The position numbers and the translations under genes are program-made. The notes below the pieces were generated by a model that searched no databases, was not told the origin of the DNA, and saw nothing but the letters and a program-made list of their open reading frames with translations. From Aerococcus sp. (GTDB lineage: Bacteria; Bacillota; Bacilli; Lactobacillales; Aerococcaceae), in the NCBI GenBank assembly GCA_022768285.1, contig JALEMJ010000020.1:1-55694 (forward strand): a stretch of DNA of 55,694 bases, written 5' to 3'. Below are positions 33,911 to 41,918 of the stretch, piece after piece (the stretch's first letter is position 1; every line of letters starts with the position of its first letter).

Positions 33911-34750
33911 TTAAGCTTTTGCAAGAACACCAAGTGCTGACAAAACGATGCTCAAGATAACCATGATCCAGATAACTTTCGTGGAAGTCATGTTCTTGCG
34001 ACCGAGCAACCAGTAAGCAAAACCAACGATCAATGCTGGTACCATACGTGGCATAATCATGTCGAGGTAGTTCTGGAAGTCGACGGTTACGGCACCGATT
34101 TGTGGTGTGAAAGGAATCTTGACGTTGATCATTGTAGCAACTAAGGCACCAACCATGAACACACCGACTAATGTTGCAGCATCAGTCAAAGCGATCAAGC
34201 GGTCCTGCATCGTTGTTACCAAGTTGATCCCTTCGCGGTAAGCGATTTTCAATTGTGACCAACGGAAAGCAACGACAATCATCTGTGCAACAAACCAGAT
34301 CAAGATACCGAGCGGATTACCTTCAGAAGCTAAGGAAGCTGCGATAGCCCCGAAGATTGCTGGAATCAAAGCAGCGAAGACAGAGTCCCCGATGGCAGCA
34401 AATGATCCCATTAAACCAGTTTTCAAACCGGCAACGGCATCTTCCCCTTCAATACCTTGTTGTTCCTCAATCGCCAAGTCCACACCAGTGATGATGGTGT
34501 TGAAGAAGTTTGATGTATTGAAGAACTGGTTGTGCGTCTTCATGATTTGTTTCAATTCTGGTGTGTGGTCACCGTACATTTTACGCAACTGTGGCAAAAT
34601 GTGGTACAAGTACCCAGAACCCTGCATACGTTCATAGTTCCAACCTAATTGGAAAGTAAACAAACTACGACGGTTAATCTGTGCAAAGTCTTTATCCGTC
34701 AATTTGTAGTGCTGTGGGTTACCTGGAACATTTGGATTAGAGTTCGTCAT
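33911..34750 (-). CDS. Mannose-family PTS EIID component
   Basis: A 279-residue membrane subunit with the family motif FNTIITGVDLAIEEQ and LKTGLMGSFAAIGDS, then hydrophobic segments to the C-terminus. The frame extends to 34846, but AAGGAG lies 9 bases before the ATG at 34750 and homology starts there (MTNSNPN). The start overlaps the end of the EIIC gene by 14 bases, implying coupled translation. Confidence 0.92.
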   Translation of the reverse strand: MTNSNPNVPGNPQHYKLTDKDFAQINRRSLFTFQLGWNYERMQGSGYLYHILPQLRKMYGDHTPELKQIMKTHNQFFNTSNFFNTIITGVDLAIEEQQGIEGEDAVAGLKTGLMGSFAAIGDSVFAALIPAIFGAIAASLASEGNPLGILIWFVAQMIVVAFRWSQLKIAYREGINLVTTMQDRLIALTDAATLVGVFMVGALVATMINVKIPFTPQIGAVTVDFQNYLDMIMPRMVPALIVGFAYWLLGRKNMTSTKVIWIMVILSIVLSALGVLAKA

Positions 34751-35642
34751 CTTCAATTTCTCCTTCCTGTTCTGCATCAGTTGCACTTGCTTGTTGAACA
34801 GGGCGTGCAGCGCTCTTTTCAGAAGATTGTTTGAATCGAATAGCACCTAATGCGAATCCGATCATGGCAATAGCAAACATTGGTAAACCGTTGAATCCCA
34901 TGGCGAAGCCTTCGACACCTTCTGCTAATGCGCCACCTAAGCCAACGAAGTAGTCGAACAACGTCTTAAGCAAGGCTGTAATCGTGAAACCGAGAATTAA
35001 GTATGGGAAGTGTTTCGATACCGGTAAGTAACGGAGTAAGATAGCAAACCCAACGCCTGGTAATACAGCACCGGCTAAGGATAATCCATCACCTAACCAT
35101 AATAACGGACCGTTCAACCACTCAACAATTTTTTCTACTAACGGCGCACCGAACGTTAATGCCAAACCGACTGGTACCGCACGTGACAATGCCCATGGTA
35201 ATGCACCAAGTAAAAAGTTCGTTTCAACTGCACTATAGTTTTCCTCTTCGATTGCCGTATCAATACGATGTTGGAAGAATGTGTTAGCCATACGTGCTAA
35301 GATATCCAACTGAACCAAGATGGTTGCAACAGCAACCCCAATACTACCAACAGCTTGTTCTGGTGTCATACCAAGAATAATAGAGAATACTGTTGCAACA
35401 ATTGCACCAGTGTTAGCGTCAATCTTAGATGCCCCACCAAACGTACCAACACCTAAAACCATCAACTGCATGGACGCACCGATCTTTAAACCGGTCGTCA
35501 TGTCACCCATAACTAATCCGGCAAGCATCCCTGCAAATACCGGTGAGTTGAGGGCCGAGAAAAGTTGCAACTCATCCAAAATTTGGTAGCCAGCATATAG
35601 TGTTAACACTAAGATTTGCCACCACTGAATTTCGAGTGCCAT
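34737..35642 (-). CDS. Mannose-family PTS EIIC component
   Basis: A 301-residue polytopic subunit beginning MALEIQWWQILVLTLYAG, with the GLKIGASMQLMVLG motif of mannose/sorbose-type EIIC proteins. It forms the sugar channel with EIID. The last ~30 residues are hydrophilic and acidic, ending EIEDDEL, and overlap the EIID ribosome binding site. Confidence 0.92.
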   Translation of the reverse strand: MALEIQWWQILVLTLYAGYQILDELQLFSALNSPVFAGMLAGLVMGDMTTGLKIGASMQLMVLGVGTFGGASKIDANTGAIVATVFSIILGMTPEQAVGSIGVAVATILVQLDILARMANTFFQHRIDTAIEEENYSAVETNFLLGALPWALSRAVPVGLALTFGAPLVEKIVEWLNGPLLWLGDGLSLAGAVLPGVGFAILLRYLPVSKHFPYLILGFTITALLKTLFDYFVGLGGALAEGVEGFAMGFNGLPMFAIAMIGFALGAIRFKQSSEKSAARPVQQASATDAEQEGEIEDDEL

Positions 35643-35827
35643 GTCCTAAACCTCCTAATTAAATAACAACAACACAACATTTAAATTTTCACTAAAATTC
35701 TTTCCCGACTATTCACCGATTAGATATACACACATTAAAATGGCTCCGATAGCACATTGCGAGCGGCTATCAGTACTTATGAATACTCACGAAATGAATT
35801 TCAATGTTTACGAATTAATGGGGTGCC
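35643..35827 (-). other. 185-base gap between EIIB and EIIC genes with a short hairpin
   Basis: This spacing is long compared with the other gaps in the operon. GATAGC (35748-35753) pairs with GCTATC (35766-35771), but there is no T tract, so it is not a clear terminator. No open frame with a ribosome binding site was found. Confidence 0.45.
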
Positions 35828-36316
35828 TTATTTGAATTTTTCTTCCAGTAAAGGCATGAATTTCTTCGGCGTGTCAGCTGGTACCATCTGGTTAACCAAG
35901 TTCACACCGTGTTCTTCTAATTTCTTGAAGGTATCAACATCTTCTTGAACAACGTTGATACTCTTCGTGATCGACGTCGTGTCATCCGTACGTGACATGT
36001 TACCAACGTTGATTTCATCAATGTTAACACCAGCTTCAACTAAACGTAATAACGGTTCTGGACGTTTAGCAACGATGAAAAGACGTTGTGAGTCGTATTT
36101 ACCAGCATTGATGTTTGCTGCTGCTTTTTCAACAGGTAATACGCTCAATTTTGAACCGGATGGTGTGGCCATTTTCAAACCGCTTTTTTCGACATCGTTC
36201 TGTGCAACGTCGTCATCAACGACCATGAAACGACCAACGTTTAATTTACTGCCCCACAAGTTTGCAACCTGTCCGTGAATTAAACGACCATCAATACGTA
36301 CACCAATGATTGCCAT
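35828..36316 (-). CDS. Mannose-family PTS EIIB component
   Basis: A 162-residue subunit. The phospho-histidine lies in RIDGRLIHGQV (about H14), the standard EIIB motif of this family. It transfers phosphate from EIIA to the incoming sugar. It is encoded directly after the GH35 gene, as in pneumococcal bgaC operons. Confidence 0.94.
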   Translation of the reverse strand: MAIIGVRIDGRLIHGQVANLWGSKLNVGRFMVVDDDVAQNDVEKSGLKMATPSGSKLSVLPVEKAAANINAGKYDSQRLFIVAKRPEPLLRLVEAGVNIDEINVGNMSRTDDTTSITKSINVVQEDVDTFKKLEEHGVNLVNQMVPADTPKKFMPLLEEKFK

Positions 36317-36378
36317 ATTCTTCTACTCTCCTTAATACAAAATGACTAGTAATAATTTACTAACAACTAACAACACAA

Positions 36379-38181
36379 TTACTTCGCACGGTACGCCCCG
36401 TCGACATCACTGAACAGCGGATGATCCACTAAATGAATGGTCTCTGCATAATTGCCTTCCGTTTCAAAAACGACGATTGTGTTATGCCCATCATTGAGCA
36501 GTGCACCCGGTATGTAGAGCGACTGCGCCGGTCCGACATTCCAGAAGCGACCGATGTTGAACCCGTTAACGAAGACGAATCCCTTCCCAAATTCATGGGT
36601 ATCGAGATAAGTATCCTTCGCCTCATCGAGTGTCACATCGTACTGGTAGAATGCCGGTTGCCCAGCGTGCCATGGACGACTGAAGTCAACGCCTTCGATG
36701 TCCGTCATCGATAGACGAAACTGCTTCCAGTATAACATAAAATGTAAATCGGCGATGACGCCTTGACGAAAACCTTTGCGCTGAGTGTCGGCAGCTAATT
36801 TGCCACCGTAACTGACGCGGCCCATGTTCTCAACCAAGATATCGAGCTGGTTTTCTTTTTGTTTCAACGGCGCTTTAATCTTCTCACCGATTTCAAACTG
36901 ATACTGTGTGGCAAGGTGTTCGCCGTTCAAATAGACAGAAGCACGATCGCGCGCGTCGATAAGTCGAAATGTCTCCTCATCGTCGCCTTTTGTATCTTTT
37001 TCGAATGACGTGCGATATAGGGTATAACCGTAATTTTGCCTCAATGCTTCCATCGTCTGTGGATACTTAGAGACAACGGGTTCAGTAAGCTGATCGAGAG
37101 TTTCGAAGAGACTGACCTTATTCTGCAGTGGCGCTTCCGTTTCCGGCAACGTGTCCTTGACCAGTGGCTCCGCTTGTTCAATATCAGGAAATTCTTCGTG
37201 TACCATCCGCTGTAGCGCATAATACGCATCGGTTGGATTGCCCTGCTCATTAAGCGGTGCGCCGTAATCATAGGACGTAATCTGTGGAAGATCTTCATCG
37301 CCACGCGCCGAACTCCCGTTCATTGCACCGAAATCCGTGCCACCGTGAAACATATACAAGTTAATACTTCCAAGACGCAGACAGTCGCGCACCGACTCGA
37401 CCAACTCATCGACATCGCGCGTGATAATCGGCTCGTTGTAACGGTTGAACCAGCCATCCCAGAACTCCATACACATGAGCGGGAAGGAAACATCCTTCTC
37501 ATCGAAGTAAGATTGGAGATCAGCAAAGTTCTCCTGCGGTTTAGAACCGAAGTTACCTGTTTCCAGAACACCATCTTCGACTAAACTGCCCGCACGTACG
37601 GTGCCACGCCACGGCCCATCCGAAGTAAATAGTGGCATCGTCAGACCATGTGCACGCATTAGCTGTACGATAGCACGAAGATATTCTTTATCTTCACCGT
37701 ACGAGCCATACTCGTTTTCTACCTGAAACATGAGCACATTGCCGCCGTGATCTAATTGATGATCAACCAAACGTGGCAACAACTCGGCATAATATTTATC
37801 GACTGCGTTCAAATAGTTGGTGTCGTATGCACGCAGGCGAACGTCCTTCTCCAACAACCATGCCGGGAAACCGCCGAATTCCCATTCCGCACAAATATAC
37901 GGTGATGGTCGCACAATCGCATACAGCCCCAGTTGCTGTGCCGTATCCAAAAATGCTTCTAGATCGTTATTTCCTGAAAAATTGAATATGCCCTCTTGTG
38001 GTTCATGGATGTTCCATGGCACATAAGTTTCCACCGTGTTGAATCCCAACGCTTTGAGATTATACAGGGAGTGATGCCAATCTGCTTTCGGCACACGGAA
38101 GTAGTGGATGGCACCGGACATAATCTTGAACGGTTGACCATCTAACAAAAAATCCTTCTTACCAATTTCAAAAACGGTCAT
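36379..38181 (-). CDS. bgaC: GH35 beta-galactosidase, BgaC type
   Basis: A 600-residue cytoplasmic enzyme with no signal peptide. The acid/base glutamate is in MFQVENEYGS and the nucleophile glutamate in MCMEFWDGWF, both standard for GH35. BgaC of Streptococcus pneumoniae is specific for Gal-beta-1,3-GlcNAc; the Lactobacillus casei gnb-cluster GH35 acts on sugars entering through the PTS. The adjacent PTS and AgaS support a role on lacto-N-biose, galacto-N-biose or their phosphates. AGGTGG precedes the ATG. First gene of the operon. Confidence 0.92.
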   Translation of the reverse strand: MTVFEIGKKDFLLDGQPFKIMSGAIHYFRVPKADWHHSLYNLKALGFNTVETYVPWNIHEPQEGIFNFSGNNDLEAFLDTAQQLGLYAIVRPSPYICAEWEFGGFPAWLLEKDVRLRAYDTNYLNAVDKYYAELLPRLVDHQLDHGGNVLMFQVENEYGSYGEDKEYLRAIVQLMRAHGLTMPLFTSDGPWRGTVRAGSLVEDGVLETGNFGSKPQENFADLQSYFDEKDVSFPLMCMEFWDGWFNRYNEPIITRDVDELVESVRDCLRLGSINLYMFHGGTDFGAMNGSSARGDEDLPQITSYDYGAPLNEQGNPTDAYYALQRMVHEEFPDIEQAEPLVKDTLPETEAPLQNKVSLFETLDQLTEPVVSKYPQTMEALRQNYGYTLYRTSFEKDTKGDDEETFRLIDARDRASVYLNGEHLATQYQFEIGEKIKAPLKQKENQLDILVENMGRVSYGGKLAADTQRKGFRQGVIADLHFMLYWKQFRLSMTDIEGVDFSRPWHAGQPAFYQYDVTLDEAKDTYLDTHEFGKGFVFVNGFNIGRFWNVGPAQSLYIPGALLNDGHNTIVVFETEGNYAETIHLVDHPLFSDVDGAYRAK

Positions 38182-38442
38182 CGAACGCCACCTATCCCTT
38201 CAAAATATACAATATGTGCTTATTCTCATGCACTGTGTTCCGATTGATATACTAAATCGTTTACAATATAATGTCAATATGATTGACATGTAATTCTAAA
38301 GTTTTTCTAAAATTTCACGAGCTGCACGATGGTCAATATCTGGTTAGAAATAGCTATAGTATAAAGAAAGCGCTATTATTATATTAACAGATGTGTTATC
38401 CTATAGTTTAAAGCTTAAATATGGTGCATAGGAGGGAAAAGC
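38182..38442. other. Divergent intergenic region between bgaC and gntR
   Basis: About 260 bases with no gene. It holds the bgaC operon promoter with an overlapping inverted repeat, and a cre-like site AGAAAGCGCTATTA (38365-38378) ahead of gntR. Two fixed cre positions differ, so CcpA binding is uncertain. Confidence 0.55.
38249..38289 (-). promoter_or_regulatory. bgaC operon promoter with GntR-type operator
   Basis: On the minus strand TTGACA (38277-38272), a 17-base spacer and TAGTAT (38254-38249). The -35 lies inside an inverted repeat, ATGTCAAT / ATTGACAT (38271-38278 and 38282-38289, 3-base centre), a typical GntR-family operator size and position. The divergent gntR product is the likely ligand. 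Confidence 0.68.
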
Positions 38443-39164
38443 ATGGCGATACCCAAATACCAGAAAATCAAAAATATCCTGACAATGCGCCTCAATGCCG
38501 GAGAGTTCAGACCGGGCGACCGTTTCTATACCGAAAGCGAACTGAGCGATTGCTTCCACGTCAGTTCAATTACTGCCATTCGTGCACTCAATGAACTCGC
38601 CAATGAGGGCTATCTCACACGCATTCAGGGCAAGGGCACATTCGTGGAACAGACGCAGCTGGATCATAATCTGCGCGTAAACTTCAGTGACGACCTTGCA
38701 CGAACGGAGAAGCCGCAGGCATCCGAAATCATTGCAATTTCGGAAGCTAGTGATCAGTATTATCGCGATAAATTGGCTATGACAGCAAATCAGCGCGATT
38801 ACTACTGTGTAGAAGTTATCCGGTACTTTGAGAATGAACCGTACAGCTTCGAATGCCATTACATACGTCCGGGGGTTTTGATTTGACTGCGACATTGCGC
38901 AACACAGTACGTCAGCAGGCCCTACCATTCCGTCTCCCTTTATCGAATGAACGACTGCAATTGCCTGATGAAGAGTTGTTCAAAGAAACAGATGAAATTG
39001 TCTTCCCCCTACCGGAGCGGATTGCCCACTATCTCCAACTGCCGAGCTCAGAACCGGCTGCACTGCAATTATGCACGACATATACCGCACAGTATGGGCA
39101 CCCCATTCGCTATATTGAGTGCTACAAGAAATGGTATGACTACAAAATTGCTATTGCGAATTAA
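38443..39164 (+). pseudogene. GntR-family regulator of the amino-sugar operon, frameshifted in a G5 run
   Basis: Two overlapping frames make one ~240-residue GntR/UTRA regulator. The first encodes the winged helix-turn-helix (FYTESELSDCFHVSSITAIRAL) and half of the UTRA domain up to CHYIRPG, then stops. The second continues with GGFDLTATLRNTV to the end, KKWYDYKIAIAN. Adding one G to the run at 38871-38875 restores the frame and gives RPGGFDLT. As it stands the product lacks the C-terminal half of its sensor domain; the DNA-binding domain remains intact. It may be real, a phase-variable tract or a sequencing error. Confidence 0.82.
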
Positions 39165-39176
39165 CAACATTAACGA

Positions 39177-39205
39177 GCGTGCCACCACCTCAATGGCACG
39201 CTTTT
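39177..39205 (+). terminator. Terminator after gntR
   Basis: GCGTGCCA (39177-39184) pairs perfectly with TGGCACGC (39194-39201), followed by TTTT. Confidence 0.82.
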
Positions 39206-39239
39206 GACATGACGCAACGGCTAAGACGTCATGTCTTTT
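39206..39239 (+). terminator. Second hairpin, abutting the first
   Basis: GACATGACG (39206-39214) pairs perfectly with CGTCATGTC (39227-39235), followed by TTTT. It begins one base after the first terminator ends. It could be a back-up terminator or part of the upstream region of the next gene, whose TATAAT is at 39242-39247. Confidence 0.6.
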
Positions 39240-39279
39240 GTTATAATCGAGCTAATCATCTGATATAAAGGAGTTAATT

Positions 39280-40389
39280 ATGAAAGTTTTGCACGTCTGT
39301 TCGTACTTCTCGACGTCGCCACTCTTCAAACAACTGTTTGATCGCCAGATAGCTAAAAATGTCGATATTGATGTTTATGTCCCGATCGCACATGAATATC
39401 CCGAAGAACGCATTGCTTCTTCAGGCGCCTATACGACCACGATCAGAACGCACCATCAAAATGATCGTTTTTTCTTTCACTATAAACACTATAAAATCCT
39501 CAAAGATATCTTGACACGTTATGATATGCCTTCGTACGATCTCATCCATGCCCATTCACTATTCTCAAATGGCTGGATCGCCTACCAGCTCCATCAGCGT
39601 TTCGGTACGCCTTATATTGTTGCGGTGCGCAGTGCTGATATTGAGACATTCTTTAAAAAAGCGAAGTGGCTGTGGCACATGGGCATCGAGATTTTAGCGC
39701 ATGCGGAGAAGATTATTTTTATTGCTGAGAATCACTACAATGACGTGTTTACTAAATACATTCCGCGTCGGCGCCGCCAAGCATTCAAAGCGAAATCAGA
39801 AATCATCTATAACGGGGTCGACGATTTCTGGCACGACCATCGCTATACGGATAAAGTTGCAGAACTGCATAAACCGCTACAAATCGTTGCGACGGGGAAA
39901 CTCATCGGTGTAAAGCATCTCGACACGTTAGCCAAAAACATTGAAACATTAAATAGCTATTATCCAACACAACTAAATATCATTGGCCAGGATTGGGATA
40001 AAAACTTACTGGAAAAATTAACTTCATATCCGTTTGTCAATTACCTTGGGACAAAGAATAAAGCAGAAATGACAGAGATTTATCGCCAAATGGATATTTT
40101 TGCCTTACTCTCCTTCCCAGAAACATTCGGTCTCGTGTATGTAGAAGCGATGAGTCAGGGGTTGCCGGTAATGTACACGAAAAATGAAGGGTTCGACAGT
40201 TTTTTCCCGAATTACACGGTAGGTGCTGGTGTCAGACGTAATAACCAACAGGATTTCTTCGCAGGGATCAAACAGATTACCGAGAATTACCCATCTTTCA
40301 TTGCGAATGCTTTGCGCGGGAGTGAGCAGTTTAAGTGGGATGATATTGTAGCGCGCTACCTTAAAATCTACCAGAATATCGTCGGTTAA
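39280..40389 (+). CDS. Glycosyltransferase family 4
   Basis: A 369-residue GT4-like enzyme with a GT-B fold. The N-terminal domain starts MKVLHVCSYFSTSP. The C-terminal donor-binding domain contains IVATGKLIGVKHLD and the E-x7-E type segment FPETFGLVYVEAMSQGLPV. AAAGGAG precedes the ATG and TATAAT lies at 39242-39247. It is transcribed opposite to the rest of the polysaccharide cluster. Donor and acceptor sugars cannot be predicted. Confidence 0.87.
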   Translation: MKVLHVCSYFSTSPLFKQLFDRQIAKNVDIDVYVPIAHEYPEERIASSGAYTTTIRTHHQNDRFFFHYKHYKILKDILTRYDMPSYDLIHAHSLFSNGWIAYQLHQRFGTPYIVAVRSADIETFFKKAKWLWHMGIEILAHAEKIIFIAENHYNDVFTKYIPRRRRQAFKAKSEIIYNGVDDFWHDHRYTDKVAELHKPLQIVATGKLIGVKHLDTLAKNIETLNSYYPTQLNIIGQDWDKNLLEKLTSYPFVNYLGTKNKAEMTEIYRQMDIFALLSFPETFGLVYVEAMSQGLPVMYTKNEGFDSFFPNYTVGAGVRRNNQQDFFAGIKQITENYPSFIANALRGSEQFKWDDIVARYLKIYQNIVG

Positions 40390-40401
40390 ACCAAACAATC
40401 G

Positions 40402-40452
40402 AAAAGCCTACAATAGTAAGCTATCCTTTCAAACTTACTACTGTAGGCTTTT
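40402..40452. terminator. Bidirectional terminator between the GT4 and flippase genes
   Basis: AAAAGCCTACA-TAGTAAG (40402-40420) pairs with CTTACTA-TGTAGGCTTTT (40434-40452) apart from one mismatch, with A and T tracts on both sides. The flanking genes are convergent. Confidence 0.92.
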
Positions 40453-40455
40453 ATA

Positions 40456-41817
40456 TTAATTATTGACTAAGTAGGTAACGACCTGTCTCAGCTCATCACG
40501 CTGTAACCAGAGTACGACACAGAGATAAATCGCATAAACAAGCATACCGACCCCAGTCGATAGCACATTGGCCGTCACATAGAACACGAGAATATGGCTG
40601 AGTATAAGCCAAATTTCTCTCCAGTTTGTTTTCATAAATACAAACTGGAAACTCGACGCATAGAGATACCACAGCAAGTAGCACAACGTTGTCGCCCAAG
40701 CAATCGCCGGCACGCTGTGAGTCATGAAGTAAACCCCGCCGACAAAGAGCAATGACAGGGTTGCATAGAGAATACTATCGCGGATATACTGCATTTCCGA
40801 CCGCTGTGTCTTATACAGATTAGCGATCAAGATACGCGAAATCACGATATACGGAATAGCGATAAACGTAATCGATAGTAGTTCTATCGATGGCGTATAT
40901 TTGTTGATAAAGAAAATAATAATCAACTTGAAAATGAAGAATGCCAACCCGCTCATGATCCCGACAAGCAAGCTGAGTTTCTTGATCATCGCAATCATTT
41001 GATGGTTTTGATTCTTAGCCAACAGGTTGTAAAACACCATTCCTACCGCGTTAACCACCAAGAGGATCACATTCAGAATTGAATTCTGGAAAGAGTACTG
41101 CGCAAACGTCTCGTTACTGAAGCCAAATTTGACTACCCAATTTCCGATCAGTCCGACGAAAGTGAGCGACATATTCGCAATTAATATCAGGAAACCGACG
41201 CGAAAGAGAATGAATTTATTCTCGAGATTCCCATTGAAATGCCAACCCTCTCGCCGATAAAAATGGTACTCATAGTACGCGAATAGTACAAATGCACTGA
41301 GAACGTTTAACACAATGTACAGTAAGTAATTATCAGAGTGTAAACCAAATATCGCCAGCATCAGCATAATCACGTAAATCACGCTCTTGACGATACTACC
41401 GGTCGAATAGATTTTAAAATTTCCCGTTGCCTGCAAGAAATTCTGATGGTACGTATTCATCGTGGTAAAGAACGTCACTACTGAAAACAGAACGAGGATC
41501 GGATTTTGCTGGATCAAACTATACCCCAGCATGAGCACGAAAATGATTGCTTGAAAAATCAATGAAAAAGTATGCTCACTGTGTACTACCGGCCGATCTA
41601 ATTCATCATTTTCCATCCCACCGTACTTGATATAAATACCATCAGCGAATCCAAAGTTAAACAGATACACCATACTTAAATAGAGCGTATATGTCCGATA
41701 GTGCCCGTAATCATTGACAGAGAGTATCGTTGGTAAGATAAAACCAATGATAAAACTCGTTCCAAAATTGACGATATTAGAGAGCGCCACACTGATAATA
41801 TTTTTAAGTAATTTCAT
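40456..41817 (-). CDS. Polysaccharide flippase (Wzx/MATE-like)
   Basis: A 453-residue membrane protein with about 12-14 hydrophobic segments starting LKNIISVALSNIVNFGTSF, the usual N-terminus of oligosaccharide flippases (polysaccharide biosynthesis protein family). It would move lipid-linked repeat units across the membrane for polymerisation by the Wzy-type protein encoded upstream. Last gene of the minus-strand polysaccharide operon. Confidence 0.86.
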   Translation of the reverse strand: MKLLKNIISVALSNIVNFGTSFIIGFILPTILSVNDYGHYRTYTLYLSMVYLFNFGFADGIYIKYGGMENDELDRPVVHSEHTFSLIFQAIIFVLMLGYSLIQQNPILVLFSVVTFFTTMNTYHQNFLQATGNFKIYSTGSIVKSVIYVIMLMLAIFGLHSDNYLLYIVLNVLSAFVLFAYYEYHFYRREGWHFNGNLENKFILFRVGFLILIANMSLTFVGLIGNWVVKFGFSNETFAQYSFQNSILNVILLVVNAVGMVFYNLLAKNQNHQMIAMIKKLSLLVGIMSGLAFFIFKLIIIFFINKYTPSIELLSITFIAIPYIVISRILIANLYKTQRSEMQYIRDSILYATLSLLFVGGVYFMTHSVPAIAWATTLCYLLWYLYASSFQFVFMKTNWREIWLILSHILVFYVTANVLSTGVGMLVYAIYLCVVLWLQRDELRQVVTYLVNN

Positions 41818-41892
41818 CTTATCTCCTTATCGACAAGTAACCCAGAGCATAGCAATCATTTCAGTCAGTACATAGTAGCCCTCGCAATGATC

Positions 41893-41918
41893 AAATAGCC
41901 AGTGTGTGGAGGCTATTT
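41893..41918 (-). other. Hairpin at the 3' end of the asparagine-synthase-like gene
   Basis: AAATAGCC (41893-41900) pairs with GGCTATTT (41911-41918) with a 10-base loop, covering the stop codon. There is no clear T tract after it, so a terminator is doubtful; it may set mRNA processing between this gene and the flippase gene. Confidence 0.4.
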
